A stretch of DNA of 39,435 nucleotides from an uncultured Nitrospirota bacterium (GTDB lineage Bacteria; CG2-30-53-67): NCBI GenBank assembly GCA_945786985.1, contig CALZGC010000065.1, positions 1 to 39,435 of the forward strand. Direction: 5' to 3'. Within the stretch, counting starts at the first letter, position 1, and each line of letters opens with the position of its first letter. The notes below the pieces were generated by a model. The model was given only the letters and a program-made list of their open reading frames with translations, searched no databases and was not told the origin of the DNA. Positions 24,497 to 34,756 of the stretch are shown here, piece by piece. The position numbers and the translations under genes are program-made.

Positions 24497-25425
24497 TCAT
24501 GAGAATCTTCATCGTCTTGTTTTTCACGGTCGTCTTCTTGCTGGGCAACGTCATGCCGGTCCTTGCGGAGGATGATTTCCCGCCTCTTTGCGCATGCACG
24601 GACCCGCTGCTGCAGGAAGGATTGGAATCCTCCGTGGGCAATCTGGGACTGGAGGAGGCGGTCAAACAGAAATGCCTCTGCATCGCCCTCGTCGATTTGA
24701 CCGATCTTGAAGCACCACGCCTGGCTGCCGTCAACGGAAACGAGATGATGTACGCGGCGAGCCTTCCCAAGATTGCCATTCTGCTGGCAGCCTTTGAAAA
24801 GCAAGCGGAGGGAGAGCTGACGCTGGACAGGGCAGACCGGGAAACCCTGACCTGCATGATTCGGAACTCTTCGAACCGCGCGGCCACGGAAATGATGAAC
24901 CGGATCGGAAAGGAATATCTGGCCGATCTTCTGCAGTCCGCCCGGTACCGCCTCTATGATATCGACCTCAATGGAGGCCTCTGGGTCGGCAAGGAATACG
25001 GTAAGCGGCCGGCGTGGAAACGAGATCCCCTCCACAATCTTTCCCACGGAGCGACGGCGCTCCAGGTCGCTCGCTTTTATTATCTCCTCGAGACGGGCCG
25101 TCTGGTCTCACCGGAAATCAGCCGGGAGATGAAAACCATTCTGGCCAAGCCGGCCATTCATCACAAGTTCGTCCGGGGCCTGCAGGCGGCGCGCCCGGGT
25201 TCAGCCATCTATCGCAAGTCTGGGACGTGGCGGGAATACCACGCCGACAGCGCCATCGTTGAGCGCGAAGGACGCCGGTACGTGGCCGTTGCGCTCGCCA
25301 AGGATAATAAGGGCGGAGACTGGCTCCGTCGCCTCATCGTCGCCATGGACGACCTTATCTTCCAACCGGCGCAGCCGGGGACGCCTCGGGTGCGGATTTC
25401 TTTTGCCGGTGATAAGCCTCGATAA
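24484..25425 (+). CDS. Exported beta-lactamase-fold serine hydrolase (SxxK family), copy 1
   Basis: About 313 residues. An N-terminal signal peptide reads MRIFIVLFFTVVFLLGNVMPVLAEDD, with ATG 24499 as the alternative start. The three active-site motifs of class A-like serine hydrolases are present: SLPK (S93, K96), SSN (129-131) and KSG (245-247, IYRKSGTWREY). Family members include class A beta-lactamases and related murein-active enzymes. Two cysteine-containing segments (PLCACTD, KQKCLCIA) are unusual. The segment LVDLTDLEAPRLA closely resembles ILDLTDLGHPRYA of the next gene, so the two are related. The end overlaps the opposite gene by 71 bases. Hydrolytic activity on beta-lactams is not implied. 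Confidence 0.85.
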   Translation: MSPSIMRIFIVLFFTVVFLLGNVMPVLAEDDFPPLCACTDPLLQEGLESSVGNLGLEEAVKQKCLCIALVDLTDLEAPRLAAVNGNEMMYAASLPKIAILLAAFEKQAEGELTLDRADRETLTCMIRNSSNRAATEMMNRIGKEYLADLLQSARYRLYDIDLNGGLWVGKEYGKRPAWKRDPLHNLSHGATALQVARFYYLLETGRLVSPEISREMKTILAKPAIHHKFVRGLQAARPGSAIYRKSGTWREYHADSAIVEREGRRYVAVALAKDNKGGDWLRRLIVAMDDLIFQPAQPGTPRVRISFAGDKPR

Positions 25426-26716
25426 GCCGGTGCACCCGCATGGCGAGTGTCTGGTGCGCCACCGCTGAATTCTCCCGCAGCACATTCGACATCACCACCA
25501 CCAGATAATGAAGCTGCCGCCCCCGGGCCGGCGATTCGACGATGGCCACCGAGTTCATCCGGTTCTCCACGTTTCCATGGTACTTCTCGCAGGTAAAGTC
25601 CGCCTCCTCACGACACCGGTAGAGGGATCCCGACTTGAAATAGACGGCAGCATCTGACAGGGCGGGGTGTGAGGCATAGCGAATGCGGCGTTGGGTCATA
25701 TAAAGAAGGCGCTTGATTTCCCGGCTGGAAAAGATATCCACGACTTTGCCCTGTTCCAGATACAGGAGAAACTGGACGAGCGCGCGAGGATGGGCATAAC
25801 TGTTCGTTCCTGGCACAAGGCGTTTTCCCTTCCAGGTGAAAAATCCGCCCTGACGCAGTTGGGAGACATCCATTCCGTTTCGACTCAGAGGATCCTGCAA
25901 CACCCGCTTGAGTAGCCGCGAAAGCTCCGATCTGGGGGTCTCGCGAAAAAAAACCGCCGCTTCGGCATCGGTTACAGGATACGCTGCTCCATAGTGCACC
26001 AGAAGCATGAGATGCTTGATCACCATGCTGGCCGCCGCATTGGAACTGGCCGAAAGCATCCAGTCCAGATAGGTCCATAAACTCGCCCGGTCACCTCGTT
26101 TCAGCGGACGGTAGGTAAGCCGGCGCGTCTGTCCATTCCAGAGCGGCACGTCATGGCTGTCTTTGACGATGAATTGGTCGGCCGTGATCATGGACGTTTT
26201 CAGCACCATCCGGCGGGCCTCCATGTCCATCGGATAGATGTCGGCCAACGCCTGAAAAACGCCGAGAGCTACGATCAGCTTGCCGATACTCCCGGGGCTG
26301 CTCCCCGTCGTGCCTCGGTGTTCTGCATAACGCGGATGGCCCAAATCCGTGAGGTCCAGGATCGCTAACCCATATCGCTTTGCGTCGGAACCGAGAAAAC
26401 GGCGGACCTGGTCGCTGAAACGGGGGTCTTGCTCCGGAAGCGCCAGTTCGCGCTGCTCCAGGAGACGCAGATCCACCTCTTGCATGTTCAGGCGCGCGCC
26501 GGAGGTGAGGCGAGCCCCGCGCACCCTGCCCTCCTGTACGAGACGGTAGCCCTCCAGCCTGGCGATACCTGTGTACGGATAGCCGTCGAGAGGGAACCCG
26601 TCGGTGCAAGGCGGACCCGCAAGCAGAAGAGCCGCCAGAACAAGCACGCCCTTTACCGCCTGTCTCAAGGGATGCGGCACATGGGAATCCCCCGCAATTT
26701 CCGGAGCGCACCTCAT
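25355..26716 (-). CDS. Exported beta-lactamase-fold serine hydrolase (SxxK family), copy 2
   Basis: 453 residues. A signal-like hydrophobic stretch (about 22-34, GVLVLAALLLAG) follows a long N-terminus, so the true start may lie a little downstream. Motifs are SIGK (S143, K146), SSN (224-226) and KSG (361-363, YFKSGSLYRC). These are the nucleophile, proton relay and oxyanion elements of the DD-peptidase/class A fold. An extra ~90-residue N-terminal domain and an insertion after SSN make it longer than copy 1. ATGA overlap with the exported dikinase (26713-26716) shows translational coupling, so the two probably act together. It could trim peptidoglycan or another surface polymer. Confidence 0.85.
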   Translation of the reverse strand: MRCAPEIAGDSHVPHPLRQAVKGVLVLAALLLAGPPCTDGFPLDGYPYTGIARLEGYRLVQEGRVRGARLTSGARLNMQEVDLRLLEQRELALPEQDPRFSDQVRRFLGSDAKRYGLAILDLTDLGHPRYAEHRGTTGSSPGSIGKLIVALGVFQALADIYPMDMEARRMVLKTSMITADQFIVKDSHDVPLWNGQTRRLTYRPLKRGDRASLWTYLDWMLSASSNAAASMVIKHLMLLVHYGAAYPVTDAEAAVFFRETPRSELSRLLKRVLQDPLSRNGMDVSQLRQGGFFTWKGKRLVPGTNSYAHPRALVQFLLYLEQGKVVDIFSSREIKRLLYMTQRRIRYASHPALSDAAVYFKSGSLYRCREEADFTCEKYHGNVENRMNSVAIVESPARGRQLHYLVVVMSNVLRENSAVAHQTLAMRVHRLIEAYHRQKKSAPEASPAAPVGR

Positions 26717-29640
26717 GACGGCCCCCGCGGTACGCCGTCCAAATCGAGTGTTCTCAATTGTCCTTCATCCAGTCGACCGTCCAGTGTGTGAAGGTACCGA
26801 CTTCGCCGGGCCCGGGTGCTCTGCAGAAAAGGGCGGATCTGAAACAACACCAGTCGACCCTTCAGAAATCCGAATTCCACGTCCGCCGGCACCGAGCCCC
26901 CCTCGGCATCCCGGAAACGGGGAAATCGTTTCGGCAGCCTACGAACCAACCGCGTCAGCTGTTGGATCTCTCCGTCCTCCAGCACACGCTCCGGGTGGGT
27001 GACGGGAATCAGCGAAATGCCTCCTTCACGCCGGAGCACCCGTTGAAAGGGCTCCGTCGCCTCCGCCATCAGCCGGTGTTCTCCGGTATTCATGTTCACC
27101 CGCAACTCCTCCGCACCCTGCCCCTCGACCGCTCCCCCGACCCCGTGGTTCACCGCGATCGTGGCCCATTCCGGATCTCCCAGTTGGAGGTCCGTCGTCA
27201 CCAAGACGCCCGACTTCTCAACAGGAACGCTCTTCATGAGCAGAACCGACACGTAAACGTGTTCCGGTTCCTTCATATACGCCTGGCGCCAGCGATAGGC
27301 TCGCTCCGTGAAGGGCGACGCCCAGACCCGGGAGATAGCCTCCAGAACCTGCTCATATCCGACGACGTGGGGCACCGTCAAATTCAATCCAGCTCCCGTG
27401 AACCCGGGGAGATCCTCAATGTTGGTGTCACTTCTGACAAAAACCCCGTAGCTCCCCTCGGGACCAAAGGTGCGTTTCATTTTGGAGCGGAGCTCACTTC
27501 TGAACTTCTCCCCGGCATCGGCATGGACGATCCACTGCCGAAGCTGATCCAGGAACTGGCCGACGATCTGATCTCGCCTCGCGGGATCACGGCGCACGCT
27601 CTCCACAAGCGCATACTGATCACGCATCCAGTGAAAGACGGAAGGGCCGCCCGCCTCGATCGGCTGCTCCAGGAGCCCCCGGAAAAACCCGAATGGAATC
27701 ACCAGACCCTTGGTCACGGCCTTGCGAAAACGTCTTTTCAGCTCCCCCAGATTCGCCGCTTTCGGTCCGACGGTGCGGCCGGAGTCGGAGGCGCGGAGAC
27801 GACGCAACGAGATCAACGTGCGCTTCTTCAGATTCAGTTTCTCCAGGTCCGGCCGTATGACCACCGCCCCCGATAGCACCTCCTCCTGAAATACAGCGTC
27901 CCATTCCGGGCCGTCCAAGCTCAATTGAACAACCCCCCGGGGACTGACGGCCAGCACCACGCCCCGCCCCCTGGCCCGCCGGAGGCTTCCGAGGTGCTTC
28001 TGATTGATGACCACATTCGGGATGCCCAGATTGCGCGCCAGCAGCTGTACGTGGGAGAGCGCGTTTCCCTCGCCGGCAGTTATAATTCCCGACACGGCCG
28101 GCAGGTCCGCCGTCGTGGCCGGCAGCACATAGATACCCTCCGGATCAAAAGACACCGTCCGCCAGGATCCATCCCGAAACCGCAGGGCCCCGCGGCCCAG
28201 CCCCGGATTCAGCGCGCGCACCCCCCCCGTCACACCCTTTCCAAAAAACTCGTGCTGCACACGGAGCATACCGTTCGCATCGTCCATCAGGCTCTCCAGC
28301 ACCGCTGCATAGAAGAGAAGCGCACTTCCCCGGAGCCGGTCGTGCAGGAAAGCTACGACCAGGGGTTCAATGCCGGCCATGTGCTCCACGGTCGGACCGA
28401 AGTGAAAACGCATCCATCCGTCCGCCCATCCTGGCAAACGAGACAGATAGGTAAGCTCCGTCCGGACAGCCAGCAGGGACGGCGGCGCCTCAGTAAGTCC
28501 GATGAGCCTCGTTCGTACTTCAGCGCGCTGCCTGGCTGAAATAAGTCCAGCGCCATATATGGCATCCGTGCTTTGTACCAGCCAGTCGATCCGGGTACGG
28601 CGCGTCGCACGGGAGAGCTTCCTCAACAGCTCCTGGCCGGCCCGAAACACCTCCCGCTCCAGACTGAGAGTGACGTGGAGCAGATCGAGTGCAACCGCCC
28701 CGTCCTCTGTTTCCGCTAGATACTCCCGCAAGACTGCCAACAAGGAACCGGCCGCGGCCAGCCGCACTTCGGGACGCTGCCCTTCGGTCAATTGTCCTGC
28801 CCAAGTCCGCAACCCTTCAGCCAGGGCATTGTCTCCACTTTGGGCCGCCACGGCCGTCAGCTCTGGACCAGCTTGCTGCATCCTGTGAACCTGCTCGATG
28901 GTGGCTGCAAGTTCTTTGTATGAGGCAGCGAGCTCGGCATCTGCCAAACCCATCGCATAGGCCCGGACCCGATCGGCGTCGCGGACATCGGGTTTCACAT
29001 GGATTTTCACGCGCAGTCTTTCGAAACCGGCGTCCTTCTCCGCGAGACCCCTGGAAAGTTGTCGCATTTCCAATATGGGCGCGCCCGAATGCTCGCGAGG
29101 CAGCAGACGCACCGCTTCCCGGAGCACGGTGTAGCGCGAAACCCGCCACGTGCGGTCTTTCGCCAGAGCCGTCAACAAGGCCTGCCCTCCCGCACTCTCA
29201 TCCTCCGCCTGAAGTGCGCCTCGGTAATAGCGCGCCCGCCGCAGTATCCAGCCGTTATCCGAGCTGATGAGAAACTGCTCGAGTACCATCTGCTTGACCA
29301 TCTCCTCGGCATCGGGACCCGCCGCAAAATCGTTTCGTGGAAAATCTGCAAGAACATTCGCAAGGTAGTAGCCGTGATCGCGCAGGGCGCGGGTCCGATC
29401 ATTCCATTCACCGTGCTGAACCCCATCACCCCGATCCTCGCAGGGATAGGGACGGGGCGGATGGACCGTCCCATCGTTGCAAAACCAGCGGATCCTGCTG
29501 AAGGGACCTCGCTCACTCGTTTTCATCTCCTGAACCCAGCGCCGCAACGTGGCCGTATCCGGACCGCCCGTTTCGGCATAGACGTCCAAAATCCCCGAAA
29601 AGAGTGCCAGCACAGAGAAAAACCAGAGTACACGTTTCAT
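26713..29640 (-). CDS. Exported glucan-water-dikinase-like protein (swivel phosphohistidine plus PPDK-type ATP-grasp)
   Basis: 975 residues. A cleavable signal peptide is clear: MKRVLWFFSVLALFSGILDVYA, then ETGG. Residues about 30-480 match no family I know. The swivel domain contains ALSHVQLLARN with H530, the expected phosphohistidine. The ATP-grasp domain follows: VGPKAANLGE (K627), VFVRSDTNIEDLPGFTGAG (R736) and a closing LVLFQIRPF near 931-938. Swivel before ATP-grasp, with LSHV and GAGL, is the order and wording of alpha-glucan water dikinases; PEP synthase has the reverse order and a PEP barrel. It would therefore phosphorylate a polymer using ATP. Export is at odds with ATP supply. 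It is the first gene of a unit with the copy 2 hydrolase. Confidence 0.82.
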   Translation of the reverse strand: MKRVLWFFSVLALFSGILDVYAETGGPDTATLRRWVQEMKTSERGPFSRIRWFCNDGTVHPPRPYPCEDRGDGVQHGEWNDRTRALRDHGYYLANVLADFPRNDFAAGPDAEEMVKQMVLEQFLISSDNGWILRRARYYRGALQAEDESAGGQALLTALAKDRTWRVSRYTVLREAVRLLPREHSGAPILEMRQLSRGLAEKDAGFERLRVKIHVKPDVRDADRVRAYAMGLADAELAASYKELAATIEQVHRMQQAGPELTAVAAQSGDNALAEGLRTWAGQLTEGQRPEVRLAAAGSLLAVLREYLAETEDGAVALDLLHVTLSLEREVFRAGQELLRKLSRATRRTRIDWLVQSTDAIYGAGLISARQRAEVRTRLIGLTEAPPSLLAVRTELTYLSRLPGWADGWMRFHFGPTVEHMAGIEPLVVAFLHDRLRGSALLFYAAVLESLMDDANGMLRVQHEFFGKGVTGGVRALNPGLGRGALRFRDGSWRTVSFDPEGIYVLPATTADLPAVSGIITAGEGNALSHVQLLARNLGIPNVVINQKHLGSLRRARGRGVVLAVSPRGVVQLSLDGPEWDAVFQEEVLSGAVVIRPDLEKLNLKKRTLISLRRLRASDSGRTVGPKAANLGELKRRFRKAVTKGLVIPFGFFRGLLEQPIEAGGPSVFHWMRDQYALVESVRRDPARRDQIVGQFLDQLRQWIVHADAGEKFRSELRSKMKRTFGPEGSYGVFVRSDTNIEDLPGFTGAGLNLTVPHVVGYEQVLEAISRVWASPFTERAYRWRQAYMKEPEHVYVSVLLMKSVPVEKSGVLVTTDLQLGDPEWATIAVNHGVGGAVEGQGAEELRVNMNTGEHRLMAEATEPFQRVLRREGGISLIPVTHPERVLEDGEIQQLTRLVRRLPKRFPRFRDAEGGSVPADVEFGFLKGRLVLFQIRPFLQSTRARRSRYLHTLDGRLDEGQLRTLDLDGVPRGPS

Positions 29641-29855
29641 AAGTTCGTTCTCACATGCTCATCTAAATGGATGGTGTTGTGTCAGAATATCATGACCGGA
29701 AGGCGCACGCCAAGACAGAAGCGGTTTCGGTTGGCCCCCTCCCGTGACGACAATGGGCTGCCCTCAGAGCCGGTCCACCGACGCGGCAGCGGCACGGGAC
29801 GCAAAACGCTACAGATGTGGCAGAGGCTGCTATACGAAGCGCTCTTCCTGCCTCT

Positions 29856-29884
29856 ACCCTAGCATTCGGCCGTTGTTCTGTCAA
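29856..29884 (-). promoter_or_regulatory. Sigma-70 promoter for the exported dikinase and hydrolase unit
   Basis: On the minus strand TTGACA (29884-29879) and TAGGGT (29861-29856) are 17 bases apart. The -10 is imperfect. The start codon is about 210 bases downstream, so there is a long leader. Confidence 0.5.
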
Positions 29885-29990
29885 ACAATCCGACTGCCTA
29901 AATCATCATGAACACAGCAGAAATCATCGCTCTAGCGTTCCCGTAGACACGGACGCCATCACGCCCAAAGGTCGGTGCGTCAAAAAAGTC

Positions 29991-30018
29991 TCAAGTCTTA
30001 CCGCCCGCTGTTCGATAA
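29991..30018 (+). promoter_or_regulatory. Possible sigma-28 (FliA) type promoter for cheV
   Basis: TCAAGTCT (29991-29998) and TTCGATAA (30011-30018) resemble the flagellar sigma consensus TAAAGTTT and GCCGATAA, including the characteristic CGATAA. The gap is 12 bases against the usual 11. A chemotaxis gene directly downstream fits, but the match is partial. Confidence 0.35.
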
Positions 30019-30083
30019 GTTACATTGGCGGGTTGTCCGCCCGTGCTCTGTCCGGAAGAACTGGATCTACTGAGAGATGATCT

Positions 30084-31034
30084 ATGGCTTTACGACCCCT
30101 GGAGAAGGACCTGGTGCTCAAGGTTGGCACGAACCAGATGGAACTTCTCGAGTTCGAGATTGAGCGACAGGAGGAAGACGGCAGCGTTTACACAGGTCGT
30201 TACGGGATTAACGTCGCCAAAGTTCTCGAAGTCATTCGGATGCCGGAGCCTACCGAAGTGCCCGCTTCCGAGTCATATCTTCTTGGAATCATGAACCTGC
30301 GGGGTACGACCATTCCGTTACTCAGCCTGGCTGAGTGGATGAAGATTCGCGAGCCAGAACGGAACCCCGAATCCAACAAGGTGGTCATCACCGAATTCAA
30401 CGGAGTCCGGATGGGTTTCATCGTCCATCAGGCGTCCCGAATCCGGCGGGTGGCTTGGAAGGAAATTCAGATCCCTCCGGAAATCATCAATGAGAAATAC
30501 GGCGGCAGCATTACGGGCACAATTACTCTAGAAGACAAGCGGCTCCTGTTGCTCATCGATCTGGAAAAGATTGTGGCCGACATGTCTCCCGGGCAGGAGG
30601 CGGCCCTCGAACTTCCCCCGCCACCGAAGGCGGAGAGAAAGAAGCGGAGCATACTGGTCGCCGACGACTCCCTGGTCGCCAGGAAACAGATTCTGAGAGT
30701 GCTCTCTCATGGAAATTTTGAGGTGGACGTGGTCGTGAACGGCCGGCAGGCCTGGGACCGGATGCTGGCATACTACGAACTCTCCCGAGAGGAGGGCCTG
30801 CCGCTGCGCGACCTTGTGCACCTGGTGCTGGCCGACGTTGAGATGCCGGAGATGGACGGTTACACCCTCACCAAGAAGATCAAGGATGACGAGCGATTTC
30901 GCCAGATTCCCGTTATTCTGCACAGCTCCCTCAGTGGTGAGGCGAACGTGGACAAGGCAAACAGTGTCGGCTGCGATGCCTACGTGGTGAAGTTCGATCC
31001 CAAACTGCTCTTTCAAACAGTCAACTCATTCTAG
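30084..31034 (+). CDS. cheV: CheV-type chemotaxis coupling protein (CheW domain plus receiver)
   Basis: 316 residues. The CheW domain covers about 10-165 (RYGINVAKVLEVIR, YLLGIMNLRGTTIPLLSLAEWM, GFIVHQASRIRRVAWKEI). The receiver domain covers about 188-316 with the acidic pair in LVADDSLVARK, the phosphorylation site D251 in LADVEMPEMDGY and lysine 303 in VVKFDP. CheV couples chemoreceptors to CheA and its phosphorylation tunes adaptation. It stands alone here, without receptor, cheA or cheW genes. The ATG follows GAGATG-rich sequence and a weak ribosome site. Confidence 0.93.
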   Translation: MALRPLEKDLVLKVGTNQMELLEFEIERQEEDGSVYTGRYGINVAKVLEVIRMPEPTEVPASESYLLGIMNLRGTTIPLLSLAEWMKIREPERNPESNKVVITEFNGVRMGFIVHQASRIRRVAWKEIQIPPEIINEKYGGSITGTITLEDKRLLLLIDLEKIVADMSPGQEAALELPPPPKAERKKRSILVADDSLVARKQILRVLSHGNFEVDVVVNGRQAWDRMLAYYELSREEGLPLRDLVHLVLADVEMPEMDGYTLTKKIKDDERFRQIPVILHSSLSGEANVDKANSVGCDAYVVKFDPKLLFQTVNSF

Positions 31035-31193
31035 CCCAAAAACCCCAGGTTCCTCCTGTTGCTTCATTCTTCTAAGAACGCCCTTCCCACCGTCGCATGC
31101 CCCCCTCGCGCAAACGGGTGGACAAATAACGGCGACTGTGCCATCTTGTTGGCATGCTGCACGATTCCGGGGCGTGAACGAAGGGGGTTTTCG

Positions 31194-32018
31194 ATGCACC
31201 CAAAACTGGCACATTTGCACCGGATCCTGAAAGAGATGGAGTCCGTGCTGATCGCCTACTCCGGCGGTGTGGACAGCAGTTTTCTGCTAAGGGTCGCGAG
31301 AGATGCCCTGGGCGACAAAGCTGCGGCCCTGACGGCTCTTTCACCGACCTATCCGGAGCATGAACTGCAGGAAGCCAGGCGATTCGCCGCGGACTTGGGG
31401 GTTTTGCATATTCTCGTCGAGTCGAATGAGCTCAAGATCGAGAACTTTGCACAAAATGACACACGGCGGTGCTACTACTGTAAGAGCGAGCTCTTCGCGA
31501 TTCTCCGACAGAATGCCGATCAGCGAAGGATCAAGACGCTCTGCGACGGTTCGAACCTGGACGATGTTGGAGATTTCAGGCCCGGCATGCAGGCGGCTCA
31601 GGAGAGAGGGGTGCGTCACCCGCTCATCGAAGCCGGCCTGTCCAAGCAGGAAATCCGGGAGTTGAGTCAGGCACTCGGTCTGGCCACGTATCAGAAGGGT
31701 CCCATGGCTTGTCTCTCCTCTCGCTTCCCTTACGGCACAGAGATCACAGAAGCACGGGTGCGTCAGGTGGCCCGGTGTGAAGAGCTGCTCCGCACCATGG
31801 GATATGACCCTCTCCGGGTCCGTTACCATGGCGAAATCGCACGGATAGAAATCCAGAGATCCGAGTTCGACAGACTTCTCGGGAAGGACTGTCTCGAACA
31901 GGTGATCGCGACGTTCAAGAAGGCGGGGTTCGTCTATGTGACGCTTGATCTGGAGGGGTTCCGAAGCGGCAGCATGAATGAGGTTCTGCCTCTCGCCCAG
32001 ACATCACGGAAGGCATAA
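31194..32018 (+). CDS. larE: ATP-dependent sacrificial sulfur transferase LarE
   Basis: 274 residues from ATG 31194, with GGGGG seven bases upstream; the frame is open much farther back without a ribosome site. The PP-loop AYSGGVDSSF (21-30) adenylates the pincer cofactor precursor. ACLSSRFPYG holds C173, which fits the position of the sacrificial cysteine that donates sulfur in Lactobacillus plantarum LarE. RRCYYCK near 92 is an added CxxC typical of many homologues, possibly with an iron-sulfur role. LarE works with LarB and LarC to make the nickel-pincer cofactor of lactate racemase and relatives. Neither partner nor a LarA homologue is in the window. A strong terminator follows. Confidence 0.9.
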   Translation: MHPKLAHLHRILKEMESVLIAYSGGVDSSFLLRVARDALGDKAAALTALSPTYPEHELQEARRFAADLGVLHILVESNELKIENFAQNDTRRCYYCKSELFAILRQNADQRRIKTLCDGSNLDDVGDFRPGMQAAQERGVRHPLIEAGLSKQEIRELSQALGLATYQKGPMACLSSRFPYGTEITEARVRQVARCEELLRTMGYDPLRVRYHGEIARIEIQRSEFDRLLGKDCLEQVIATFKKAGFVYVTLDLEGFRSGSMNEVLPLAQTSRKA

Positions 32019-32021
32019 AAA

Positions 32022-32039
32022 AACCCCCGGACGGGGGTT
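32022..32039. terminator. Bidirectional rho-independent terminator between larE and spoVR
   Basis: AACCCCC (32022-32028), loop GGAC, GGGGGTT (32033-32039). On the minus strand it is followed by seven T residues (complement of the A-tract at 32017-32023), so it should stop the prkA-yeaH-spoVR message strongly. On the plus strand only two Ts follow, so its effect on larE is weaker. Confidence 0.85.
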
Positions 32040-32086
32040 CGCTGCATGCTTGTCATGTTCAAAACTCGCGCTGAGGGGTCCGCCGC

Positions 32087-33609
<1,523 letters not shown>

Positions 33610-33610
<1 letters not shown>

Positions 33611-34716
33611 TACCGCCCCTTTCCCAGAAAGTCTTTGATGGAACGTAAAATATCGTCCTTACCATTTATCTCGGAGGTAACAAGTATTGCCTCTTCCGAT
33701 AGATGCTGGCTTAAATCCTTGATGAACTGCCCGCTCCCATAGTGGCTCTTCACCTGCCCGTAGGAAAACTGATTGGACACCGGGAATAGGTCTTCCTTGA
33801 GCAGTTTCATGCAGCGGGCCGTATCCCCGCCGCTCCAATTGTCCCCATCGGAAAAGTGAAAGGGATAAATGTTCCAATCCTGGGGGTTGTACTCCTGCTT
33901 GATGATCCGGTTGCACAGATCATAGGCCGACGAGATCACGGTGCCTCCGCTTTCACGGGTGTGGTAGAAGGTCTGTTTGTCCACTTCCCGGGCCGTGGCA
34001 TCGTGAATGATATAGCGGATTTGAAGCCCATCGTACTGCGAACGAAGCCATGTCTCAATCCAGAAGCTCTCGATGCGAACCAGTTCCTTCTGCTCGTCGC
34101 CCATGGAGCCCGACACGTCCATCATGTAGACAATCACCGCACTACTTTCGGGGTGCTGCTGCTCCTTCCAGGACCGAAACCTCTTGTCCTCTCGCACGGG
34201 AATGATCACGGGGCGCTCATGGTTGTATGTGCCCGAAACAATCTGGCGTTTGAGGGCTTCCCGGTAGGTCCGCTTGAAATGGCGCAACGATTCGGGACCC
34301 GCTCTTCGGATACCCGTGTACCGTCCTTTTTCAGAGATGATGTTCTTCTTGCCCCGGGGCTCAATGCGGGGCAGTTCCAGCTCTTCGCCCAGGATCTCGG
34401 CCAACTCCTCGATGCTGACCTCGACCTCCAGGAGATGTTCTCCGGGTTGGTTGCCGGCTTCACCGGAGCCGCCGTCCTGATCTCCCGACCCAATGGGGGT
34501 GCCCGGCGGGCCATCGCCCTGACCGACGCCGCCGACTTTCTTGTGTCCGTATTTGAAATGGGGGAGGTCGATCTGAGGGACGGGGATACTCACGAGATCC
34601 TTTCCCCGCCTCCCGATCATTTCTGTGTGACTGATATATTTCTTGAGGTTCTTCCGGATCGTGCCTTTCACAATCTGCCGGAACCTGCTGTGATCCTTCT
34701 CTATTTTAATGATCAT
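33610..34716 (-). CDS. yeaH: YeaH family protein with von Willebrand A domain (DUF444)
   Basis: 368 residues. The N-terminus is the DUF444 signature [35 protein letters not shown] glycine-rich flexible linker spans about 60-95. The VWA domain begins near 192 with the metal-ion site DVSGSMG (200-206), followed by an HDA-type second loop ([11 protein letters not shown]) and the [10 protein letters not shown] segment. YeaH is the usual middle gene between PrkA and SpoVR. VWA/MIDAS proteins often partner AAA-type ATPases, so it may assist the PrkA AAA+ domain. A 40-base gap separates it from prkA. Confidence 0.95.
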
Positions 34717-34756
34717 TGCTGCTCACAACTTCGGCCTGTCAGAGAGCCTTTCGCTT

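Larger units (their letters stand above)
29641..30083. other. Divergent control region between the exported dikinase and cheV
   Basis: 443 bases with no supported gene. It holds a minus-strand promoter for the dikinase unit at 29856-29884 and a possible sigma-28-like plus-strand promoter at 29991-30018. A leader of about 200 bases precedes the dikinase. Short frames here (for example 29817-30080 plus) have low-complexity, non-conserved-looking translations. Confidence 0.7.

Noticed and set aside
26758-27876. A 372-codon plus-strand frame inside the exported dikinase gene
   Set aside because: It is antisense to the conserved ATP-grasp region, with no initiation site or recognisable domain.
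29796-29805. GGGACGCAAA, a motif found in c-di-GMP-I riboswitches
   Set aside because: The upstream GGCAAACC and the closing GGGTTGCC-like segments are missing, and the surrounding sequence does not fold into the expected three-way junction.
29817-30080. 87-codon plus-strand frame upstream of cheV
   Set aside because: No ribosome site, arginine/serine-rich non-family-like translation, and it spans likely promoters.
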